12,087 nt of DNA. It comes from an uncultured Rhodopirellula sp. GTDB lineage: Bacteria; Planctomycetota; Planctomycetia; Pirellulales; Pirellulaceae. Position 1 is the stretch's first letter; each line of letters begins with the position of its first letter. Under the pieces are notes generated by a model. It did no database searches. It saw only the letters and a list, made by a program, of their open reading frames with translations, and was not told where the DNA came from. Below, piece by piece: positions 6,632 to 12,087 of this stretch. The stretch is taken from contig CAJXTM010000032.1 of assembly GCA_913061385.1 (NCBI GenBank), positions 1-12,087 of the forward strand, read 5' to 3'. The translations under genes and the position numbers were made by a program.

Positions 6632-7927
6632 CTAATTCGAAATGATCGGCAAGTCGCTGTGTTTTTTGCCCGCGTCTACAGCAGCGTTAACGCCAGAGGC
6701 ATCAGGATCCTCGTACCGTGAAACATCAAAGTGTTTTGAATAGGTTCCGAAGTCATTGAACGCATATTTCTTGGCCCACCGATACACCAGACTTCTTTCA
6801 GGTATTTCATCGCCCGGCTGAAACTGACTACGCCTTGGTGTCACCTTCTTCAACTCGTCGATCACCTCGGCGCGAACAGTCGTATCACGGGCGTTATGCT
6901 TCTCAGCCAATTCAACCAGCAAATCAGGCCGCTCCATGATCACGCATCCCCGCGTGTGTTGGGCTGTTAACTCACGAAAATCACGCAGGAACGCTGACTC
7001 GTTCATCGTCTGAGCTAACGGTTTTTCATCGTGAATCGAGTCGGTGGCCAACTGGATCACAGGACATGGTTCAATGTCTCCCCACGGTCCCACGTGATGA
7101 GTGAAACCTGTTGCGGCAGGGCAAAGAGCATTACCTGCATCATCATGATAGGCATCAATCACGATGATCGGTTTTGTAGCACGAGTATCCACGACAAACT
7201 GCCTGACACGTCGCTGCTCTTCACTTGACAATGCAAGCTGTGGATTCGGCTCGGGACCGACTGGACGATAAATGTGATACCAGCAGTACATGACCCCCAT
7301 TTCGATCAGACGGTCAACCCAAGCGTTGTTAACAAGATCATCAATGTTGCTCTTGCAAACGCTGGTACAAACGCCCACCAGCAACTTATTACGCAAAGCT
7401 GCTTCCAAACCTTGCATCGTGTGGTTCAGGACTTCAGCGCGACCGCGCCGCGAGTCACTGATAATCTCAGTCCCTTCAACGCTGATCAGCGGAGTGACAT
7501 TACCCAACCGCCGAAGCTCCGCAGCAACCTCATCAGTAATAAAATGTCCGTTGGTGAACACCTGAAAGTAAACATCACGGTTCGCTTCAAAGATTTTCAT
7601 CAAATCTTTGTGCATGAACGGTTCACCGCCGAGGATGCCGAAAAAACTATTCCCCATGGCTTTCGCTTCAGCGATGGTTTTATTGGCAGCCTCGACCTCG
7701 ATCCGATTCTGTTTCGCTCCAACATCGACCCAACAGCCCTGACAGCGCAAATTGCAGCTATTGATCACCGACATATACAAGAACGGCGGAAAGAATTCGC
7801 CTTTCTTCAAACGCCGCTTGTGTCGATGCACGCTCCACAAACCCCGGGCACCCAACGTCCACGCCGCTTTCCACAGCAAACGTTTGTCAGTCTCTTTCAG
7901 AAATCTTTGAGCAAGTCGCAAGTACAT
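6632..7927 (-). CDS. Radical SAM protein with partial auxiliary-cluster (twitch-like) motif
   Basis: This 431-residue enzyme should bind a 4Fe-4S cluster and S-adenosylmethionine to make a radical. The cluster motif CNLRCQGC gives Cys58, Cys62 and Cys65, and GGEP at 100-103 is the SAM-binding motif. TNGHFIT (125-131) and PLISVEGTE (146-154) fit the later strands of the barrel. Cys269-x13-Gly283-x4-Cys288 fits the start of SPASM/twitch domains (CX9-15GX4C), and Cys328 may complete a site. The full SPASM CX2CX5CX3C run is absent, so at most one extra cluster is likely. A basic N-terminal helix (1-43) precedes the barrel and a 100-residue unassigned tail follows the motif. The family includes peptide maturases and cofactor enzymes. 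No small precursor peptide gene is evident nearby, so the substrate is open. The ATG has only a weak ribosome binding site. Confidence 0.9.
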   Translation of the reverse strand: MYLRLAQRFLKETDKRLLWKAAWTLGARGLWSVHRHKRRLKKGEFFPPFLYMSVINSCNLRCQGCWVDVGAKQNRIEVEAANKTIAEAKAMGNSFFGILGGEPFMHKDLMKIFEANRDVYFQVFTNGHFITDEVAAELRRLGNVTPLISVEGTEIISDSRRGRAEVLNHTMQGLEAALRNKLLVGVCTSVCKSNIDDLVNNAWVDRLIEMGVMYCWYHIYRPVGPEPNPQLALSSEEQRRVRQFVVDTRATKPIIVIDAYHDDAGNALCPAATGFTHHVGPWGDIEPCPVIQLATDSIHDEKPLAQTMNESAFLRDFRELTAQHTRGCVIMERPDLLVELAEKHNARDTTVRAEVIDELKKVTPRRSQFQPGDEIPERSLVYRWAKKYAFNDFGTYSKHFDVSRYEDPDASGVNAAVDAGKKHSDLPIISN

Positions 7928-8208
7928 GATTCAGCAGGTTACGGGTTGGAAGAATTCAGAGGCCACGACGCAGGTTTCAGGAATTCAGTTGGCGGTCTCT
8001 GTTGGTTGAACCGTCTCCCCATTGTCCGCCCATTGTTGTGTGGAAGGAAGTCCCAGCATGTGCATGCAGAGATATTAATGCGTAAAAGCCGCCTATTTCG
8101 GCATTGAATTTGGTGCCCAAACAACATCTTCCGATCATGAGCAGGACACTGGAGGGCTAAAACGGCATTCCTCGACCTGCCCCCTTGGGGGTCTATCGGA
8201 CCGAGTTC
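7928..8208. other. Intergenic region upstream of the radical SAM gene
   Basis: With the terminator to its right, this gene-free stretch reaches 364 bases. It must hold the radical SAM promoter on the - strand, but I see no convincing -35/-10 pair. An AT-rich patch (TTAATAT on the - strand, near 8076) and a perfect TGCATGCA palindrome near 8060 are the only visible landmarks. The open frames crossing it look unlike protein-coding sequence. Confidence 0.5.
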
Positions 8209-8247
8209 AAATAAAAAGCCGGCAGACCCCAAGGATCTGCCAGCTTT
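8209..8247 (-). terminator. Rho-independent terminator of the thi operon unit
   Basis: On the - strand the RNA would form AAAGCUGGCAGA paired with UCUGCCGGCUUU: 12 base pairs with one G-U and a 9-base loop (arms 8236-8247 and 8215-8226). UUUUUAUUU overlaps and follows the 3' arm. It lies 45 bases past the stop codon of the cysteine-rich protein gene. On the + strand one pair becomes C-A and no U run follows, so it should act one way only. Confidence 0.92.
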
Positions 8248-8291
8248 GAATTCTGCTGACGTTGTCATTTTCAAAAGACGTGTCTCACAAA

Positions 8292-8735
8292 TCACTTACC
8301 GGCTTTTTTCTCGAAGCCTTTTCCAAATGCTTTTTCGGAAAACACGAGCTTCATGCGGGCTGCGTCATCCTTGGCGGAGGCCACTTTGTTCTTACAACCA
8401 TCGCAGCAAAAACCAACTTTGGTACCAGCGATGCTCACCAAATTGCCGGCTTTGACTTTACCGCCACTGAAAGGACAACCTTTCTGGGTGTACTGATTCG
8501 TCGCGACTAACTGATGATTCGCACGTTCCGCGTACTTCTTTGTGTTTGCTGCGAACTTGCCGGCGCAACCACCACAGCAGAAGTACACCTTCGCATCTTT
8601 GTAATCTGCCGATTTTCCCGCGGTCGCTGCCTTGTTGGCTACAACACACTGGACATTTTTTAGATCTGCATCACCAGCAATCACTGTTGCGCCAGCAACA
8701 ACACAAATAGCCAAAAACGTCATGAATGTCTTCAT
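8292..8735 (-). CDS. Small exported cysteine-rich protein, duplicated TRASH/YHS-like metal-binding motif
   Basis: This 147-residue protein starts with a Sec signal peptide (MKTFMTFLAICVVAGATVIA, likely cut near 20-24), so it should act outside the cytoplasm. The mature part is two similar units. Unit 1 has Cys30 and then FCCGGC (Cys53, 54, 57). Unit 2 has Cys87 and then FCCDGC (Cys110, 111, 114). Both have 23 residues from the first Cys to the CC pair, and the units are exactly 57 apart. The C....V.FCCxGC pattern resembles TRASH/YHS-type domains linked to heavy-metal binding. The C-terminus is Lys-rich. The ATG at 8735 is chosen because the signal peptide starts there; a longer frame adds 22 polar residues. 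The gene follows the CYTH gene by 85 bases. A role in metal binding or trafficking is inferred; which metal is unknown. Confidence 0.85.
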   Translation of the reverse strand: MKTFMTFLAICVVAGATVIAGDADLKNVQCVVANKAATAGKSADYKDAKVYFCCGGCAGKFAANTKKYAERANHQLVATNQYTQKGCPFSGGKVKAGNLVSIAGTKVGFCCDGCKNKVASAKDDAARMKLVFSEKAFGKGFEKKAGK

Positions 8736-8775
8736 ATTTCGATTCTCTAGGGGGGGATGGGATTGGCATGCCTCC

Positions 8776-8820
8776 TGCACCGTGTGCACGAGCATAAGCA
8801 CAGCAGCACACCAAAATCAA
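8776..8820 (-). promoter_or_regulatory. Possible promoter with a downstream dyad before the cysteine-rich protein gene
   Basis: On the - strand TTGATT (8815-8820) and TATGCT (8791-8796) are 18 bases apart, each matching 4 of 6 consensus bases. A perfect inverted repeat TGCAC-N3-GTGCA (8776-8788) lies just past the -10 box, where a repressor would block initiation. The -35 box touches the CYTH stop codon. The sequence is suggestive only. Confidence 0.35.
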
Positions 8821-9384
8821 TCAGTCAGAAATTTTTTCTGCCAAAACCATCCGTAAATAGCTTCGAGCTTCCGGCTGACGCAATCCCAACTGTTCGGCAA
8901 TCGCCTCTATTTTCTGACGGGCCTGCTCGATGTCCTCTTGTTTGTCGACCATGACCTCAATTTCGACGAATAACCCCAGCTCTTGGATTTGGTCAATCAC
9001 CACCGCGAATGGCCCTGTCGAGTGATTGGCGGTGAAAGGGCGACGCGTTTTCTCCACCGTTGCCACCGTTTTGAAACCCAGATGCTCAAGGAGCTCTGCA
9101 GTCTGGGTGCCGTCTTTATCCCCTGGGCCCAAACACCATTCCATCTCACGCCTTGCTTTGACTGCTCCGGGCAATTTCGGCCCTTTGTAGGTGATCATTG
9201 GAACACCGCCTATGCGACGGATTCGAAAAGCCTCGTTCGTAACAGCAAAGTCACGACATGGATGGTTGTAATAGGTATCAGCGTGATGTTCTGTTGTTTG
9301 TTCTACAGCTCCGAAGGAACGCAATGCATTCTCGAATGATTCCAGATGCTGAAGATGATACTTCTGCTCAACTTCGTAGACCAT
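8821..9384 (-). CDS. CYTH-domain protein (class IV adenylate cyclase / triphosphatase family)
   Basis: This 187-residue cytoplasmic protein is a triphosphate tunnel metalloenzyme. These enzymes bind triphosphates and divalent metal inside a beta barrel, and act as adenylate cyclases, thiamine triphosphatases or inorganic triphosphatases. The signature ExExK is at the N-terminus (Glu4, Glu6, Lys8). Further tunnel residues are Arg54/Arg56 (FRIRR), Lys67 (ITYKGP), Arg79 and Glu80, Lys112 and Arg114 (EKTRRPF), Asp131, and Glu141/Glu143 (VEIEV). The end, SYLRMVL, resembles CyaB-type members, and the length fits them. The ATG is 3 bases after the upstream stop, with AAAGGA 7 bases before it inside that gene, so translation is probably coupled. 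A thi gene in the same unit makes thiamine triphosphate a candidate substrate. The sequence does not settle which reaction is right. Confidence 0.92.
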   Translation of the reverse strand: MVYEVEQKYHLQHLESFENALRSFGAVEQTTEHHADTYYNHPCRDFAVTNEAFRIRRIGGVPMITYKGPKLPGAVKARREMEWCLGPGDKDGTQTAELLEHLGFKTVATVEKTRRPFTANHSTGPFAVVIDQIQELGLFVEIEVMVDKQEDIEQARQKIEAIAEQLGLRQPEARSYLRMVLAEKISD

Positions 9385-9387
9385 GAT

Positions 9388-10434
9388 TCAATCCTTTGGT
9401 TCATCGCTCACATGATGTGTTGTTTTCTCGCCTGAGTTGTCAGGTTTTATAATCTTCAATCGTCCCAGCGGCGTTGGCAAACCCTCACTCGTTATCCAAA
9501 CATTCTGCTCTTCATCCACTGCCAACGCTTCTACTTGCCGCCACTTTGGTAAATCAAATGCCGATGGTAGCTGCTTGAGTTGTTGTGCGATCGGTAGCAG
9601 ACGTTCGGAAGCACTGAAACGGAAAGCCTGCAGATAATTTGTCACCCACAGATCACCTGTCGACTCATCAAAGTCTGCGGCTGTCACTAGAGGCAAGACA
9701 AGGGTGGCAATTTTTTTTGCCGTGACGTTTATGTCAAAGACTTCTTGTGTTTGATCTGGCAATGGAATGACGTAGACGCCCGCCTGCGGAAGAAAACTCT
9801 TTGTCAAAAGCACAATCTGCTTCCTCGCACTATCAACAGCAACCGCCTCACAATCGCGTGCCCCGTCAGGATAACGCACTGTAATCCGGCTAATTTTCTT
9901 GACTGAAACTGACTTCAATGGATCAGGTTCATCCATCAAAAATAGGTTTATCTTAGATCGCCGCCGGTCGTTATCTCCACAATCTGCAATCAGCAATCTA
10001 TCTTTGCCATCACTTGAAAACGTACAGCAGTCTTCCCAATCATTCGCAGTCACGTCTTTAAGCTTCACCGTTGCTGTACGGCGCCCTTTCCTGTCATAGG
10101 CATACAAGGACGCACGGTCTCCTGAATCATTGTGAGTCCAAAAGTAACCTCTACGACGGCGAGAACTCGCCAACCCACTGCTCTCAGGCACACTCCGATC
10201 AGCGAGATAGACCACATCATCGCCCTCGGCTGTCGCCCCCTTTGGCTTGTCGCCCGTTGGCGGACTTTCGGCAACCGTGCAACCTGAGTTGCATAAAGCA
10301 AGCACGATGATTAGTGATAAACAGACACTGAGCAAAACGGCAGTGCGCAAAACGGCAGTGCGCAAACCGGCAGTGCGCACGCGAAACGTTGCGATATTGA
10401 TGGAAGTACAGCCCAAGCGATGGTCCTCATTCAT
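9388..10434 (-). CDS. Exported or lipid-anchored beta-propeller-like protein of unknown function
   Basis: This 348-residue protein has an export signal: a long Arg-containing N-region, a hydrophobic core (about 33-48), and ALCNSGC ending at Cys52. That resembles a lipobox, although Asn at -3 is atypical. The rest looks like a beta propeller built of repeated strands. Landmarks are ESSGLASS (84-91), FWTHNDSGD (98-106), DWEDC (132-136), ADCGDN (150-155), DCEAVAV (194-200) and VEALAVDEEQNVWITSEG (301-318). I recall the DWED and GDN combination from a widespread secreted unknown family, without a proven activity. Three 15-bp repeats encode Arg-Thr-Ala-Val/Gly-Leu in the signal region. A GTG at codon 19 would give a more typical signal peptide, but neither start has a good ribosome binding site. 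It lies 14 bases after thiE and 3 before the CYTH gene. Confidence 0.8.
   Translation of the reverse strand: MNEDHRLGCTSINIATFRVRTAGLRTAVLRTAVLLSVCLSLIIVLALCNSGCTVAESPPTGDKPKGATAEGDDVVYLADRSVPESSGLASSRRRRGYFWTHNDSGDRASLYAYDRKGRRTATVKLKDVTANDWEDCCTFSSDGKDRLLIADCGDNDRRRSKINLFLMDEPDPLKSVSVKKISRITVRYPDGARDCEAVAVDSARKQIVLLTKSFLPQAGVYVIPLPDQTQEVFDINVTAKKIATLVLPLVTAADFDESTGDLWVTNYLQAFRFSASERLLPIAQQLKQLPSAFDLPKWRQVEALAVDEEQNVWITSEGLPTPLGRLKIIKPDNSGEKTTHHVSDEPKD
10332..10376. repeat. Three tandem 15-bp repeats in the signal-peptide region
   Basis: GCAAAACGGCAGTGC (written on the + strand) occurs at 10332-10346 and 10347-10361, and once more at 10362-10376 with one change; a partial fourth copy follows. 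Read on the - strand it encodes Arg-Thr-Ala-Val-Leu units just before the hydrophobic core of the exported protein. Copy-number change would alter the length of the signal peptide by five residues at a time. Confidence 0.95.
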
Positions 10435-10448
10435 TGTGCGGCAGCAGT

Positions 10449-11537
10449 TTAATCCTCAACACCAGCACGAGTGGTGTCGGCACGCAACACCAATTTTAAC
10501 TTGCTGGCGATACCGACGGGATCATCGCTGTCACGGATCGCTCCGTTAACCGCAATTCGACGCATTCCACTGCCAACAACCTGATCAACATTGGAAAGAT
10601 CGATGCCACCAATTGCAAATGCTGGAATCTGAATTTCGTCAGCCACCTGAGTTAAAAACTCGGTTCCCACAAATTCCGTAAAGCACTTGGTCTTACTTGA
10701 AAAGACCGGTCCGCATCCGATGTAGTCTGCCCCATCTTTCACCGCATCGCGTGCCTGTTGAATTGAATGAGTTGAAACGCCTACAAGGCGATTTCCGACG
10801 ATTCTTCGAGCATCAGCAACTGGAAGCTCTTCCTGTCCAACATGCACCCCATCTGTATCCGCAGCCAACGCGAGGTCAGCACGATCATTCATGATAAAAA
10901 CTTTACCCAATCGGCGGGCAATTTCAGTACCTGTTCGTGCCCGGCTGATCAGCGTACGGTCATCGGCACTTCGATCTCGCAACTGGATAACGTCTGCCTC
11001 ACCAACGAGTAGCTCTTCAACTTTCGCTTGAAAATTGGAATGACTGCTACCACAACTCATCAAGACATACAGACTGGACGAATGCAAACGACAATTTTCG
11101 CTGTGACTCACAACACGAAGCTCAATCGCTGCACACGCTGTGTAGCAGCGGTAACGGATCTGTTCCAACTCTGCAGAAATCTCAGGATCAATCGTTTTTG
11201 TATATTCTTCCAAAACCCGGAAAGACTGCTGTGTTCGGGCAGCGGCTGCCGCGACGACATCCGCCAGATCGGCCCGCAGGTATTCTCCTGCTCCGGTAAT
11301 TGCGGTTCCCACATCCCCACCGGTGTTACGAGCTTTAAGTAAAGAAACACGCGAGATCGCTTTCAAGGCACCCGCGAGACCATGTCGCTGGCTCTTGAAT
11401 TCGGATGTCCATTTGGAATCATCTAAAACGAATCGAGCGATTTCTTCCATCGTACGAAGACCCTCGCTAGCGCGATTCGCGGATGCGTCCAAGATGCGGT
11501 AGACGGAATTACGGGTCTCTTCATTCATTCCATTCAT
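10449..11537 (-). CDS. thiE: ThiD2-ThiE fusion: HMP-phosphate kinase and thiamine-phosphate synthase
   Basis: This 362-residue bifunctional cytoplasmic enzyme should supply HMP diphosphate and join it to the thiazole phosphate to give thiamine phosphate. Residues 8-142 match the helical ThiD2 family (RILDASANRASEGLRTMEEI at 14-33), known as a monofunctional HMP-phosphate kinase often fused to ThiE. Residues 155-355 form the ThiE barrel: VIQLRDR (183-189), MNDRADLALAADTDGVHVGQ (216-235), GVSTHS (253-258), GCGPVFSSKTK (274-284) and FAIGGI (307-312). The usual GPxxPTxTK loop has Ser-Ser for Pro-Thr but keeps Thr283 and Lys284. The catalytic barrel is otherwise complete. Start choice is uncertain: TTG at 11549, ATG at 11537 or ATG at 11528, none with a strong ribosome binding site. 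It is the first gene of a probable operon. I see no TPP riboswitch upstream. Confidence 0.95.
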   Translation of the reverse strand: MNGMNEETRNSVYRILDASANRASEGLRTMEEIARFVLDDSKWTSEFKSQRHGLAGALKAISRVSLLKARNTGGDVGTAITGAGEYLRADLADVVAAAAARTQQSFRVLEEYTKTIDPEISAELEQIRYRCYTACAAIELRVVSHSENCRLHSSSLYVLMSCGSSHSNFQAKVEELLVGEADVIQLRDRSADDRTLISRARTGTEIARRLGKVFIMNDRADLALAADTDGVHVGQEELPVADARRIVGNRLVGVSTHSIQQARDAVKDGADYIGCGPVFSSKTKCFTEFVGTEFLTQVADEIQIPAFAIGGIDLSNVDQVVGSGMRRIAVNGAIRDSDDPVGIASKLKLVLRADTTRAGVED

Positions 11538-11549
11538 GGCCTGTGACAA

Positions 11550-11966
11550 GTGGTTGCCAGCTATTCACTATTGATCATGTTATTCGAGCTGTGGTCAGCA
11601 TCTTAAGGCGTGATTCAAAATCATGTCAGGATGGTGGCTCGCTCCGCCAACCCTTGGCTGAGCTTGGGGAACCAAAAACCCCAGACTCACCAGCCTAGAA
11701 TTCCCACAGACAACTTTCCCAAAAACGCTAAGTTCCAATCCCACTCTGATCTGTGGACAGAACAGAGGTAAGATTCAGTAACAATGCCAGTCAACGGCTG
11801 CTCAGAACCGTTTAAGCATCAGCAGGGGACCAAAATGGCGGTCGTCAGAAATGCCAAATCATGGTCAAACTCGCAGGTCTGATGCAAAAATTCAGTCGAG
11901 GTCGTAATCTGGTATTCCTGTCTCGTTGTCACAGAGCGGGGAGGCATGATAGGCTACAGAATCAAC
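11550..11966. other. Gene-free region between the thi operon and the tRNA gene
   Basis: These 417 bases should hold the - strand promoter of the thi operon and the + strand promoter of the tRNA gene. I see no supported open frame. A short hairpin (TGGGG/CCCCA near 11665-11687) has no T run on either side. On the + strand TTGTCA (11926-11931) and TAGGCT (11950-11955) are 18 bases apart and could be the tRNA promoter, though the -10 match is poor. Confidence 0.5.
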
Positions 11967-12040
11967 GCCCTCGTAGCTCAGCTGGATAGAGCAGCGCATT
12001 CCTAACGCGCAGGTCGCAGGTTCGAATCCCGCCGGGGGTG
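11967..12040 (+). tRNA. tRNA-Arg, anticodon CCT
   Basis: The 74-base gene folds as a cloverleaf and would read AGG codons. The acceptor arms are 11967-11973 and 12033-12039 (G-U at the first pair, one U-G inside), with discriminator G12040. The D arm is GCTC/GAGC. The anticodon loop TTCCTAA (11999-12005) has CCT at 12001-12003. The variable loop is AGGTC, and the T loop is TTCGAAT with the standard TTC. CCA is not encoded. Two A-C mismatches are present: 11998 with 12006 (closing the anticodon stem) and 12018 with 12030 (middle of the T stem). Invariant bases are intact, so I call it a tRNA gene, with some chance that it is weakened or degenerate. Confidence 0.9.
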
Positions 12041-12087
12041 CTTCCTAAGGTCACCTCCCGACCACGCACCGCGAGTTGACTCTCAAC

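Noticed and set aside
6606..6649. Hairpin around the radical SAM stop codon (ATTTCG/CGAAAT)
   Set aside because: The stem is six pairs with a 13-base loop, overlaps the stop codon and has no T run after it. It is too weak to call a terminator.
7274..8107. Long + strand open frame of 277 codons opposite the radical SAM gene
   Set aside because: It lies antisense to a gene with clear motifs, and its product is an unstructured mix with no recognisable domain. It is a shadow of the radical SAM codon pattern.
8674..8769. Short frame starting after AGGAGG at 8767-8769, possibly a leader peptide
   Set aside because: The Shine-Dalgarno sequence is only one base from the ATG. The frame runs into the main gene out of phase and encodes nothing recognisable.
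8736..8801. Longer start for the cysteine-rich protein
   Set aside because: The added 22 residues are polar and would bury the signal peptide. The ATG at 8735 begins it directly.
11550..11700. TPP riboswitch upstream of thiE
   Set aside because: The expected CUGAGA core and the second conserved arm are not found in the - strand leader; only generic G/C runs are present.

Overview
The window looks like a chromosomal contig end from a planctomycete-like bacterium. This is an inference. The base composition is moderate and the genes are ordinary housekeeping and conserved-unknown genes. Several architectures are ones I associate with Planctomycetes: a zinc phospholipase C-like domain joined to DUF4332, a small secreted protein with duplicated FCCxGC motifs, and a ThiD2-ThiE fusion. 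I see no insertion sequence, prophage, CRISPR array or defence island. I also do not see a clearly new multi-gene system; the points of interest are local.

Left end (1-814). Bases 1-46 are not biological. They match an Illumina Nextera i7 adapter with an 8-base index, left on the contig end. Real sequence starts at 47 with what looks like the last 32 codons of a glycosyltransferase (49-147, + strand), cut by the contig end. A 164-residue protein of unknown function follows (320-814, + strand); its tail carries three 15-bp tandem repeats.

Middle (828-7927, all - strand). Read in transcription order from the right, these are a radical SAM protein with a partial auxiliary-cluster motif, an MscS-family mechanosensitive channel with a GTG start, an acidic conserved unknown, the PLC-like/DUF4332 fusion, glutamate dehydrogenase, and a DtxR/MntR-family metal-dependent repressor. 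The last two are a tight pair: the repressor's ribosome binding site overlaps the dehydrogenase stop codon. Inverted repeats lie upstream of the dehydrogenase.

Right (8209-11549, - strand). A probable operon runs ThiD2-ThiE fusion, then a probable membrane-anchored or lipoprotein beta-propeller, then a CYTH triphosphate tunnel enzyme, with gaps of 14 and 3 bases. A small secreted cysteine-rich protein follows after 85 bases and may also have its own promoter. A strong intrinsic terminator at 8209-8247 closes the unit. The CYTH family includes thiamine triphosphatases, so its place beside thiamine synthesis genes is suggestive. The repressor and the cysteine-rich protein both point to metal handling but are far apart, and nothing here links them.

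Right end. After about 417 bases with no supported gene there is a tRNA-Arg(CCT) gene on the + strand (11967-12040), with two A-C mismatches in its stems.
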